This document shows positions 25,086 to 36,164 of a stretch of DNA of 64,000 nt, piece after piece. The notes beneath the pieces were generated by a model. The model was given only the letters and a program-made list of their open reading frames with translations. It was not told the origin of the DNA and did not search any database. The first letter of the stretch is position 1; each line of letters starts with the position of its first letter. This DNA is from Cyathus striatus (Eukaryota; Basidiomycota; Agaricomycetes; Agaricales; Nidulariaceae), in contig JAOVFP010000010.1 of assembly GCA_025738555.1 (NCBI GenBank), positions 620,001-684,000 of the forward strand, written 5' to 3'. The position numbers and the translations under genes are program-made.

Positions 25086-25120
25086 CATATTTAGGGCAGG
25101 GCTAGCCTGCCCTAAATATG
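25086..25120. repeat. Perfect 15-bp-arm hairpin
   Basis: Arms at 25,086-25,100 and 25,106-25,120 (CATATTTAGGGCAGG and its exact complement) flank the 5-base loop GCTAG. The CCTGCCCTAAA half recurs at about 28,111. Confidence 0.85.
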
Positions 25121-25205
25121 ACGGGAGCGGTCAACACGGTTGCCATTACTTTCAATTCTTTCATCCACTCGCTCATGTTCTCACTAGTAGCATATTAGAG
25201 TTGTA

Positions 25206-25260
25206 TTAGTATACACAATAGTAATAGTAATAGTAGTAGTAGTAGTAGTAGTAGTAATAG
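25206..25260. repeat. AGT/AATAGT microsatellite
   Basis: A run of TAGTAG trinucleotides with TAATAG interruptions, directly before a LINE fragment. This fits insertion at a microsatellite or a decayed 3' tail. Confidence 0.7.
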
Positions 25261-25271
25261 AAAGTCCCCCT

Positions 25272-25480
25272 TTGCAGGAAATGTGCCACAGGCTCGCTGA
25301 AACGGTGGAGCACTTCCTACTACTATGCTGCCCCGCCTACGCAGACCGGCGTCGCAAGCTCATGTCTATCTATGGAAAATTATCTCGGGTCCAACGAGCC
25401 TTTCTGCGCTCACTGAATATATCAATGCTACGGTGGGACGCCTTTGATTCTTACACGCACTGCCGCGCTCGCTGAGTATA
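25272..25480 (+). pseudogene. LINE C-terminal fragment
   Basis: A short frame with CHRLAETVEHFLLLCCPAY followed by RRRKL, the zinc-motif end of a non-LTR retrotransposon polyprotein. It is truncated on both sides. The next 200 bp contain duplicated scraps (CTTTGATTCTTACACGCACTGC occurs twice). Confidence 0.5.
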
Positions 25481-26069
25481 TCAATGCTACGGGATGCCTA
25501 CGTCAAACACGGCTTTCTTTGATTCTTACACGCACTGCAGTGCTCCCCCCACAACATGCTCTCCAGCTCTGGTGTACAGCTACACAACTCAACATTTACG
25601 GTATGCATTCACCCCGGTGTTCCCTTCGTTTACATCTTCCTGCTGACATGCCACTTCGAGGCCTCTACATTACTGCGCCTACGTCAAACACGTCTTCTTT
25701 CCGTTCCTCCTGAAACCTTTAGTTCCAAGAATTACCTGCTACGAGTGCAATAACTCATGATCAAAGGAATTTCAAGTCTGATGAGCTCAGTGGCGTTTCC
25801 AAAATCTATTATGGCCCAAGAGCCACACGTTCACACAATTGAAGCATTAGTATCGTCCTGCCTTTCGATCGTCCAATGCTCGAAATTTCTGTCTCATGCT
25901 TTCGGTTATGTTTCCTATGGCGTTGCTAGTGACCGTATACGCCCACAGATGTATATGGTCCTCTAAAAACCCTCTTTTGATATCTTGGTATGATTTATAC
26001 TATCTATTTCCTTCACTTTCCATTATTTCGTGCACTAATGATATTCCATATAGACAAATTGCAATAAGA

Positions 26070-26240
26070 TAAACTGTCGAAGTCTTAGCGTGTTCTAAAA
26101 ATATACAAGTTTACTTTGAAAAGAATTGATTTTCATGCACCCTCGAACTTATTAAATCTTTGAGCACAAGATCTTAGAATACGGGAATAAACTGGAATTG
26201 GAGTAATCTAAACTCGCGTGCTAAGTACATTAGTATGAAT
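26070..26240 (+). repeat. Dispersed repeat, copy 1 of 2
   Basis: Shares AAACTGTCGAAGTC, GTTCTAAAAATATACAAGT, TTGAAAAGAATTGAT and a CGTGCTAA-GTACAT end with the reverse complement of 37,920-38,150, which lies inside the 18-kb element. No coding content. Confidence 0.6.
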
Positions 26241-26689
26241 TACGGTTAGCGTCTTCCAAGAATTAATCCCAACTTGGTCGCCTACCTGCTGTGATTTCGT
26301 TGTTTAGAACAAATTACGAATCTGCAGTAAACAGTCAGCTTGCTTCTTATACCTGACAAAGGTAGGCTCTATGATTGGATTTCATGGTATCAAATCACCG
26401 CTGCGTACAATATTAGAGAAATCTATGTGATATAACAAGAAACCAACCTCAGAAACGTCTTCATGTCCACAGGTATAGCATTACTGGTACCCTCCTTTAC
26501 ATATTACTGTGATATCTCTCCTGTCTTGTCTTCCGACCTTCGTATCAACCTTTCCTACTCTATCCCCGCACCCAACTATCTACCATTTTATTTTATTCTA
26601 AACACTGAAGGCAGTAATTAATGAAGAGGAAATTGAGTTGAGGCCTCTCAGTTAATCAAATGAAGGTCGACGTACATAGTGAAAAGTTA

Positions 26690-27300
26690 AGTTCCTTCGA
26701 ACCAAAAGTAAAGTTCCTTCGAGTCAAAAGTTAAGTTCTGTCGAGTGGTAGTCAAGTTCAGTTAAGTTCCTTCAATTGAAAAGTTAAGTTTTGTCGAGTG
26801 ATAGTTAAGTTCCTTCAATTGAAAAGTTAAGTTCCATCGAGTGATAGTTAAGTTCCTTCGAGTCAAAAGTTAAGTTCAGTTAAGTTCCTTCAATTGAAAA
26901 GTTAAGTTCTGTCGAATGAATGTTAAGTTCCTTCGAGTCAAAAGTTAAGTTCTGTCGAGTGGTAGTCAAGTTCAGTTAAGTTCCTTCAATTGAAAAGTTA
27001 AGTTCTATCGAGTGGTAGTCAAGTTCAGTTAAGTTCCTTCAATTGAAAAGTTAAGTTCCATCGAGTGATAGTTAAGTTCCTTCAGTTGAAAAGTTAAGTT
27101 CCGTCGAGTGAATGTTAAGTTCCTTCGAGTCAAAAGTTAAGTTCTGTCGAGTGGATAGTCAAGTTTAGTTAAGTTCCTTCGATTGAAAAGTTACATTCCG
27201 TCGAGTAAATGTTAAATTCCTTCGAGTCAAAAGTTAAGTTCCATCTAGCAAAAAGTCAAGCTCCTTCGAATGAATGTTAAGTGAATAGTAAGTTATTTAA
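26690..27300. repeat. Tandem array, GTTAAGTTCCTTCGAGTCAAAA type
   Basis: About 25-30 short units mixing TTAAGTTCC, TTCGAGTC, TTCAATTGAAAAG and GTCGAGTG. The unit order is irregular, as in a frequently rearranged minisatellite. Its core motif is shared with three other arrays in the window. Confidence 0.8.
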
Positions 27301-27369
27301 AGTCCGTGTGACTTCATGGATTAGAAGTACTCCCGTAGTTGGCTCAGAGCAAGTCTTCATCTTTAACAG

Positions 27370-27890
27370 TAAAAATGTTCATGTCACGAACAGTACTGAT
27401 ATAATCTGAGAAGTTAACCTGGTTCGCAAGGTCTTCAGTATTGAAAGTTCGCACAACAAAGAGTATCATATAGTTCTTATTAGTTCAACTAGTTGTAAGG
27501 TTAGTTTTTTTTTTAAAAAAAGTTCACGGCATGAATAGTAGTGATATGATCTGAGCAGTTGGATATAATTCGCAAGGTCAATTAGCCTAACAGTACAGTG
27601 CGAATAAATGTTGTACTAAATTTTGGAGGGCTTTGGGTTCGAATCCCGAATGGACCTCTAGGTCGATAACTTCTGACTTCTTTTTCTAGTCTGAGCAGTC
27701 GATTTGCTTGTCAAGGTTAAGGGTGTTTATTATTGAAAGTTCGCACCACGAAGAGCACTGATATAATCTGAGCAGTTAGTATGATTTGCAAGGTAAATTA
27801 GCCTAATGGTACAGTGCGAATCTACTTTGTACTAATCTTTGCATGGCTTTGGTTTCGAATCCCTATAAGTACCTATATCATATAGAGGTT
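27370..27890 (+). repeat. Three-fold tRNA-like repeat (SINE-like)
   Basis: Units near 27,380, 27,515-27,660 and 27,740-27,880 share TGATATAATCTGAG-AGTT. The last two also contain TTAGCCTAA-GTACAGTGCGAAT and GGTTCGAATCCC or GGTTTCGAATCCC, which resemble the A and B boxes of a tRNA promoter at about normal spacing. The acceptor and anticodon stems do not pair well, so this is more likely a tRNA-derived SINE relic than a working tRNA gene. Confidence 0.4.
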
Positions 27891-28351
27891 TCCCAGTAAC
27901 ATTTTTCTAGATCGATCTTATTATTAAGTTTAATGGGTGCTAATATAGATTCAACTAGTTTATGGTTTTTTTTTTACCAATTATTTCCGTTCCTTCACCA
28001 TCGTAACAACTGAACACTAGTTAAAGTAGATAAGATACTGCAGATACGCTATCCGTAAGTTTTACTTACTAGTAGTATGTGACACGATCGGGAATATCAC
28101 GTGATTATTTGAGCCTGCCCTAAAATAAACCATTTTCAATATAACAGTTGTGGGCGTCTGTTTATTCTTTGTCCGTTCCTTCACCACTGTAGTATCCGAA
28201 CGTTAATTACAGTAGATAGACTAGATACAGTAGATACAATAAGTAGATAACATAGATAAACGTAGATACATATCACTGAACGATAAAACGTCTAGTCGTA
28301 ACGAAGGTACGCCGTAAAAGCAACAAAAATCACCAGGACCTGGGACCCACA

Positions 28352-30772
28352 ATGAAGGCACTTTTTGATACAATAAAAACACCACCCGTAGCGATAAAAG
28401 TAATAATGGCTGAAGATAATTGTGCTTTGAATCACGACGGCTCGTTGAAGGATGCCAGCGAAATTCAATGGCATTATGACCCTGATGACGCGATGCCTCT
28501 ACCAAAGAATAACAAGAGAGCAAGAATAGAGGTGATGTATTATGCTGAGAGTAACGGATGCATTATTGAAGTCTTTCATATCGTACAGAAGATGTTCTTA
28601 GATATCGAAGCGAAGGTGGCTTCTGACTCAGAGGGCGAAGAGGATGATGAGGATACGGATGGTATATATAATTCATTACCCGAATTCAAATTCTCTGGCT
28701 GAAATTGACTATTGTAGGTTTTATCAATGATGAGGATGAGGATGAGGATGAGGATGAGGATGAGGATGAGGAAGATCCCAACACCCCCATAGCGCGACTG
28801 ACACTTCAGCGTTCACTTTACATGCGCCTACAAAATGAGGACAAGAAACAGCAAGTTATGGGTCGCATACGCTCAGGTGGAGGGGGCCTTCTTGCGAGTT
28901 TACAAGCTGGACAACACATTGATAATCACCGCGAACTTATCAATGATATTGTTACAACATATGTCAACTCAAGTCCCAGCTCATACATGGGTGTTGTTTC
29001 GCCAGCGAGCGGAACTAGTTCTTCTTCGGCAGTCAGCAAGCATAATATTCCTCGACGCGGTCGTAATCCTACCAAGGACTGGCCCCTTTGGGATGTAGCG
29101 GTTAAGGTCAGTCAGTGCGACACGGATATGTCTGTGTTCTTATTTACATTTTATAGGATGGATCTGAGGAAGATGTGGTATTTTCCCTCAGTTTACACAG
29201 CGGCTCGAAGTACATTCGCAGTGCATTTTCGTTATCGGTCATCCCTGGTCACGTTTATGTGGAAGCTAGATGTCTCGACGACCTTAAGACCAGCACCAAA
29301 ATTTTGGCGGATGTTTATCAAAACAGTATCCGTGCGGCGCCGACTGCCGCCTGGGATGATGCCTTTTCAAAAATTGGAGAATGCTACACTCCATCCAAGA
29401 ACACATGGGTCCAGCTCAAAGGAAGGTTTCAATATGACCTAGGTTTTATTAGGGATGTCTGCGAGAGGACTTTCAGGATCGAAGTTGTTCATATCCCTCG
29501 AATAACGTATAGGAACTCGTCGAAACGAAAGCATGCGTCTAGTTCGTCAAATCCGAAACCACCTTGCGAGCTTTTTAATCCTGACAAAGCTCGAGAAACA
29601 AGTCCGAAAACTTTTGAAGTTGTTTTTGAAGATCAAAATAATGTGATTATTAAAGGATATAATTTTAGGAAATCCTTCTACACACCAGAAGGGTTCATAC
29701 TGCATAAAAAAGTCACATCGGAATACCATTATCAAGCTGAAGCAACCCCTACAATTGAAGAGCTAAGGTCTTTCGAGAGCTGTAGCCAAATTCCTAAAAA
29801 TATTTTGGAAGATACAAGGCGAGCTGTACTTTCAGCAGCTATACGTATAGGCGATCAGGTGAAGGTTGTCCTACAGCAGCCTAAGGTTTTGCTCGCATTC
29901 ATAGAAGACATCTCAGAAGGAAACGCGACACTGAGACTCCTTGAATCCCCAACAATACTCTTCGAATATCCGGTTATTCAACTCCAAAAATGCTTCAAAA
30001 TTGGTGATGGCGTTAGGGTGAAGTCTGGACATCTCAAAGGAATTGTCGGGATGGTATCCGATGTACAGCCTTATGGGCAAATTGGCGAGGAGAAAGTTAC
30101 CATCATCACCTTTCCAATAAAGGTAATTAAGAACATTTTTGCATTGATACGTTACTCAAACCGTTTGAATAGGGGCATCATGAGTCAGTTCGCTCATCGG
30201 ATCTGGATTTTTGTAGCGAAGTCCATAGAAGCCATACCTTTAAAGGGGAGAGTAGTGAATATGAGGCCAGGATCATGCGAGAAGATCCGTATAAATTTCT
30301 TTATGGCCAATACGCTGTGGTTAAATTTGGCCCTCGTAAAGGGGATATGGGTATACTGAAGAGTGTGAATGCGGATGGGAAAGCCATTCTTGAAGTTCAG
30401 GCCCGCTTAATAAGTTCCAACCGTCAGGACGAAGTGTCAATAAACCATTTATATATTCCTGGGTAATTATAGATAAAATTATTGCTTTCTGCTCCTGCAA
30501 ACTAATAATATATGGTAGGCATTACGACACGCTCCCAGAAATTTTCAAGGGACTTAATTCTGTTGGGGATTCATTATCATTGATGAATATATGTCCTACG
30601 CCTCAATGGGAAAATGATTGTGGGACTGGGTCCCATACGCCTGCTTGGAATCCCAGCTCAAGGACCCCGCAAGTAAGTATTTATATTTATATGTGATATA
30701 TGTGCTTAATTAAATACTTCTTAGATATCAAATGCCGCTGTTGCTGAATTTATCGCGTATCCGCATCGCAGT
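28352..30772 (+). CDS. Spt5-like NGN/KOW protein, 5' six exons (gene split by element)
   Basis: Exons 28,352-28,661, 28,718-29,106, 29,157-30,122, 30,173-30,462, 30,519-30,672 and 30,725-30,770 join in frame through 50-56-bp introns. The protein begins with an acidic region (DEDEDEDED run from a GATGAG microsatellite). An NGN-like domain follows (SVIPGHVYVEARCLDDL), then KOW motifs (FKIGDGVRVKSGHLKGIVGM and GQYAVVKFGPRKGDMGIL) and the Spt5-type tail element TPAWNPSSRTP. Spt5 is the processivity factor that binds RNA polymerase II; here the paralogue's role is unknown. The coding sequence stops at 30,770-30,772, where the 18-kb element begins, and resumes at 48,738. Related Spt5-like genes are numerous in mushrooms, so this may be a repeat-associated paralogue and not the essential gene. 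Confidence 0.75.
30766..30772. repeat. Left candidate target-site duplication, TCGCAGT
   Basis: Identical to 48,738-48,744. Extended one base outward the pair is ATCGCAGT and GTCGCAGT, so this is either a 7-bp duplication or an 8-bp one with one change. It spans the exon end and the GT of the splice donor. Confidence 0.6.
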
Positions 30773-30792
30773 GAGGCGTGTCAGCCAAATTT

Positions 30793-30851
30793 CTCATTTA
30801 ACCTCGACGTTTTATGATATTTCATATCATAAAACGTCGAGGTTAAATGAG
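30793..30851. repeat. Left terminal palindrome (28-bp arms)
   Basis: Perfect 28-bp arms, starting CTCATTTAACCTCGACG, around a 3-base loop (TTC). The same palindrome occurs, inverted and with a 2-bp loop difference, at the other end of the element (48,660-48,717). It can form a hairpin in single-stranded DNA. Confidence 0.9.
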
Positions 30852-30879
30852 TGAGGCATATATTATATATAGTATACAG

Positions 30880-32190
30880 ATTACTCATAAAAACTCATTA
30901 CTTTATACTTCTTACTATTATTACAGTTGTATTATGTCTACTCATAAGTACTCATTACTTCACATTCCCTATTGTTATTGTAATACTATTATGTGTACTC
31001 ATAAATACTCATTACTTTATATTTCCTATTGTTATTGTAATACTATTATATGTACTCATTAGTACTCATTACTTTATGTTTCCTATTATTATTGTAATAC
31101 TATTATGCATACTCATAAGTACTCATTACTTTATGTTTCCTATTGTTATTGTAATACTAGTATGTGTATTCATAAGTGCTCATTACTTTATGTTTCCTAT
31201 TGTTATTGTAATCCTAGTATGTGTACTCATAAGTACTCATTAATTTATGTTTCCTATTGCTACTGTATTAATATTATGTGTACTCATAAGTACTCATTAC
31301 TTTATGCTTCCTGTTATTATTGTAATGGTATTATGACTCATAAGTGCTCATTACTTTATATTTCCAATTGTTATTGTAATACTATACTGTGTACTCATTA
31401 GGTTATTATTGTAATCCTAGTATGTGTACTCATAAGTACTCATTACTTTATGTTTCCTATTATTATTGTAATACTATTATGCATACTCATAAGTACTCAT
31501 TACTTTATGCTTTCTATTTTTATTGTAATACTAGTATGTGTACTCATAAGTACTCATTACTTTATGCTTCCTGTTATTATTGTAATGGTATTATGTGTAC
31601 TCATAAGTTCTCATTCCTTTACATTTAATATTGTTATTGTAATACTATTATGTGTACTCATAAGTGCTCATTAATTTATATTTCCAATTGTTATTGTAAT
31701 ACTATATAGCATACTCATAAGTGCTCATTACTTTACATTTCATATTGTTATTGTAATACTATTATGTGTATTCATAAGTGCTCATTAATTTATATTTCCT
31801 ATTATTATTGTAATACTATACTGTGTACTCATTAGTTCTCATTACTGTATGTTTCCTATAATTATTGTAATCATATTATGTGCACTCATAAGCACTCATT
31901 ACTTTACATTTCATATTGTTATTGTAATACTATTATGTGTACTCATAAGTGCTCATTACTTTATATTTCATATCATTATTGTAATGCTATAGTGTGTACT
32001 CATAAGTACTCATTACTTTATATTTTCTATTGTAATACTATAGTGTGTACTCATAAGTGCTCATTAATTTATGCTTCCTCTTATTATTATAATATTATTA
32101 TGTTTACTTATGAGTGCTCATTAATTTATGTTTTATATTTATATTGTAATACTATAATGTGTACTCATTTCATTTTTGCTTCATATTATA
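30880..32190. repeat. Left subterminal array, ~57-bp units
   Basis: About 23 units containing TACTCATAAGTACTCATTACTTTA, separated by TTTCCTATTGTTATTGTAATACTA. It is the inverted counterpart of 46,540-48,640. Each unit carries two GTACTC hexamers ten bases apart. Since 57 is divisible by three, several frames stay open and give spurious repetitive ORFs. Confidence 0.9.
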
Positions 32191-32271
32191 ATTTATTATT
32201 GTCATATACTTATAGAACTCATTTATCTAATATTTATTTGTTATTTGCAAAACTATATACTTTACATTTAT

Positions 32272-35200
32272 CTAATCTTCTATCTCATACCTGTCAATTG
32301 GCTCATATGTATCTACATTCATTAGATCATTTATATAAATTTCATCTTCTATATCTTCATCTTCCATATCATTATCCTCCATATATTCATCTTCCATATT
32401 ATTATCTTCCATATCTTCATCTTCTATGTCTTCATCTTCCATATCTTTACTCATCCCAGGCTTTGTAGCTTCCAACATAGAGTAATCCTCTGATGATAAT
32501 ACTGAAAAATCTATATATTTCTTAGCCCAATCTGGATAATAATTATGTTTTTTAAACATGGGCAACCACCATTCTCTACAGCTCTGTGCTAGCCTATGAC
32601 ATAATGCGGCTTGTTTTAGTGCATATGCTGTAACTCCTTGTCTGATGTCAAGCCCAACCTGAATGTTATACTCTCTGGTATTACTTGCAGTCCTCCACCA
32701 GTCCTCCTTCCATTCATAGTATGCAGTGATTCTTCGCATTTCCTCACTCAGAATAAGTAACTCTTCAGCCCACCTGTCCCTTCTTGCACGTGATTTAGCC
32801 CATTCCACTTTAAGACTTTCATTAACACCATCACTATTACTTCCTGAGGTATTATTAGCAACCATCCATATCCATGACATTTCATATCGTCCACCACTTG
32901 AAGGATCATCTGGATCTTTCCCAGGTCCTCGGATATCCTCTGGTTTAAGCTCAAGTAAAATTTCCTGCCAATTTCCTTTTGGATCAAGAACAGTAAGTGC
33001 CATACGAGCTGCTCGATACCTGTCTGCACTGCGTTGTGTCTTATTTTCAAAACGCTGAAACAAAGATCGCACACGGCTATTTGATTTCACTCCTGTTCCA
33101 GATGTGTTTAGTCTCTTAAACTCCTTCAGAGTTGAAATAATTCTTCTTTGACGTCGAACATCAGCTAATGCATCTTTTGCTTGTGCAATTCGCAATCTTA
33201 ATTCCAAATCTGCTACTTTCTTTATTGCAGAGATAGAACGCAGATCAACAGAAAGTGATGATGGAAGATATAGTGGAAGAATCTCAATTTTAATAGTGCT
33301 GGTTGCTATATCAGATGATCCAATCTCATGCAATGCTTTTACTGCAGGGATTATCACAGTAGCTGCTTCAGGCATATAAGATAATTGAACCTCTTGCCAT
33401 TTTTGAATTCGTGATATTAGAGTATTCCGTTTATCTTGAAGATCAGCTATGTATTTTGATGATAAATTCTTTCTCGACTTTGAAATTTCAAACTTCAATA
33501 TACGTCTAAGTAACAAAATGAGATATATATAAAGTTAAAATTTGTAACCTACTGTTGTTCTTCAAGCTCCAATGCAAGAAACAAAAATTTAGTTAATGTC
33601 ATGTTATATTTTGAAACTATTCCATTTTCAGAAGCAGCACTCTCCTCACGAGTTAGTTCTAGTCGGACATCTTGCAATGTAGTAGCTAGCAAAATATTAG
33701 ACTTCATTTAAACCAAAATTTGTATACTTACTGCACTCAGGCTCTTCATATGGATTTGGGCTTTTATGATCTATATTCCATGCTAATATTTCTTCTTCCC
33801 ATTTTTTTGTTAAGGCAGATGAAAAGGTCAAATTAAATTTATCAAAAATCTCTCTGTGCTTTTCACTCATTAATATTGCTTCATTAAATCTCCTAACAAA
33901 ATGTGAACCTGAATTGAATTTATTAATAATGTAATTCAATAGCAAATTTAAACACATACGAAATCCAATTGTCTTTTGAAAATTCCAACTACTCCATTGA
34001 TCATTTAATACCTCATGTCGAGCAGCTGGTCCCATTTCACGTGTACTTGGACGAAGAAGATTACTACTTGACCATGTTGTCTCAACCTCCTCCCCACAAG
34101 TACGACCAGCTCCTGGAAAGTATGCTAAAGCAAAGTTGCTGCGGCATGAGCTTCCATGTCCATTTATATGCCAAGATGGAACTCCAACATCAATCTTTGT
34201 GCTAGAAGGAATTTGCATTTCCTCAGGAAAATTATCCATTCGTTTTCTCATGTTCTTTGACCATTGACATCCAATGTCATATGTAATCATAATCCATGGA
34301 AGTAAGACACCAGTTAGTGCAGAGAATAAAATGTAATCCACATTACAATATCTGTATAAAGTATAGTAGATTTAGTTATGGTTATAATAAAATATTCATA
34401 CCGTTCTCCTTTTTGCAAGTCACCTGCACCATTTCTACAGATTAGAGTATGTCGTGAGCAAATTACAAGTGCTGTCCCAGTTACTGAATGTCCTGGAGAA
34501 GAGCGTACTCCAGCTTGAAGTATTGCATCATGTGCAGAATCACATGTATTAATCTAGTAAGTAGGTTTATTAGTGTGGTATTTTATCATGCCAATATTTT
34601 AGCACCTCAAGATTTTCTTTATGTGTTGCAAGGTAGTTCTGATAACTCTCTTCTTCCACAAAAGATCCCCAGCCAGGCATTAATTCAATATCTTTTATTC
34701 CACAATCCTTGCAGTTCAACTTAAAATTAGCATCAACTGCAAGATACATAATGTACAGAAATCTAATAGTTCAACATTTCTTAGATAGATTCAAGCATTA
34801 ATAAAACTATACATACTTTGATGATTCTGAATTTTCCCAACCTTTAGGAAGATTTTTATTTGGATGAGGACATGCTGGACATTCTACTGTCAATTCTCCA
34901 TTTTTTGTACCACTGATTCCTTCTGTAAATTGTCCTCGACCAGCACGTTTGCACATGAATAAAATTCTCCACATTCGTACAACATGCCGAAATTCATTGT
35001 AACGGCTCTTTTATTTAAGCATTTTAGTAGGTGTATTTAATATTAATTTCTACTGACCTTTTCATTCTCCAACTTGCACTTGTCAGTTTTTCGACAAAGG
35101 GTGTGGTACCAGTCATACAGATTTGTCTTGCTTTGAAGTGTGAGCTCATGAAATGTATCAAGACACTCAAATGTAAAGGCAGTTTGTGGTCTAACAAAAC

Positions 35201-36164
35201 TTGCTGGAAACCAACCTGCACGCATTAGTTGAGCATACCGTGGAATAGATGTATGCTTGCTGCAGTTACAGAAAAGGACTGAAACATTATGAATTCCAGT
35301 GTTATCCACAACAACTAGATTGGTGGGGGTGTCAACTGGATTTGAGCATAATGCTCCCCCATGTCCAAGATGTACATGAAGTCCAAGATTTCTCAAAGTT
35401 TCCTTTTCAAAATAGAACTCATTCCAATACTTTGTAGTGCCAAATATTAAGAAGGTACATTACATATAAAAATATTAATCTTACCTCAATTCTATGCAGA
35501 GGCAATTGTGCATGCCCTGCTAAAAGACATTTTTTGCATTGAAGTAAACTTCCATTAAAGCAGTCTTTACACTTGTAACAACCAATTTCATTCTTGCAAG
35601 CTGAACATTTTTCCTTATCTGAATAATCTCCTTTTCCATCATGGCGAAGCAGTTCATTAAGAAATTCATCCTGATATTGTAACCACTCTTTCATTTTTGC
35701 CTAAATTATTAATCAGATATGTATATTATAAAACACAATAGACTAACTGATGATGTTTGGTCACGTTGCCTCTTAGATTTTAATGATTTATCAATCTTGA
35801 CTGTCTGTTCCTCTGCAATCAATTCAATATTACTTTCAAAGAGTTCAGCCTCCTGGGAAACCAAGTCATCATGACTAATTATATCATCTTGTTTGCTATG
35901 GTCAATTTCACGCTGCCGCTGTGAATTCTTCACCACTTTCTGCTTTCCATTCTTGTCAATAATTGAAAGTGATGTAATCCGTGACTTGCTATGTGAGTTA
36001 GAGCTTTGATTTTGAGTTCCTAAAAGTTCAGATTTTTCCTTGTCTTTTTTGCTAGGAACTACTTGAGTTCTCACTGCAGGGCGAGACTGGACTGAATGTT
36101 TAGTCCGTTTCTGATTAGCAGCTGGTGCTTCTGCTGTAGGTGACACAACACGCTTTTGAGGCAT
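32272..36164 (-). CDS. KDZ transposase with CxC2-like zinc module, apparently intact (1,163 aa)
   Basis: Nine exons, all in frame: 36,164-35,748; 35,700-35,485; 35,429-35,058; 35,007-34,817; 34,762-34,606; 34,553-34,402; 34,351-33,732; 33,685-33,553; 33,505-32,272. A basic/acidic head is followed by the zinc module (CSACKNEIGCYKCKDC ... CKKCLLAGH) and the LGLHVHLGHGGALC block. Next come the RNase-H-fold core with FLYIMYLAVDANFKL (first candidate catalytic Asp), YDIGCQW (second), PSWHINGHG and GRTCGEEVETTWS (candidate Glu). The C-terminal helical region ends in an acidic ME(D/N)-repeat tail. KDZ enzymes are fungal cut-and-paste transposases. No stop or frameshift was found. The acidic residues are assigned from the family pattern, not tested. 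Confidence 0.88.

Noticed and set aside
27560..27660. Functional tRNA gene
   Set aside because: The A and B boxes are present, but the acceptor and anticodon stems do not pair properly. A SINE relic fits better.
27300..28351. A host promoter architecture for the Spt5-like gene
   Set aside because: I could not separate promoter elements from the repeats here. The only features I can support are the repeats.
30880..32190. CRISPR-like array
   Set aside because: The units are contiguous with no unique spacers, and the genome is eukaryotic.
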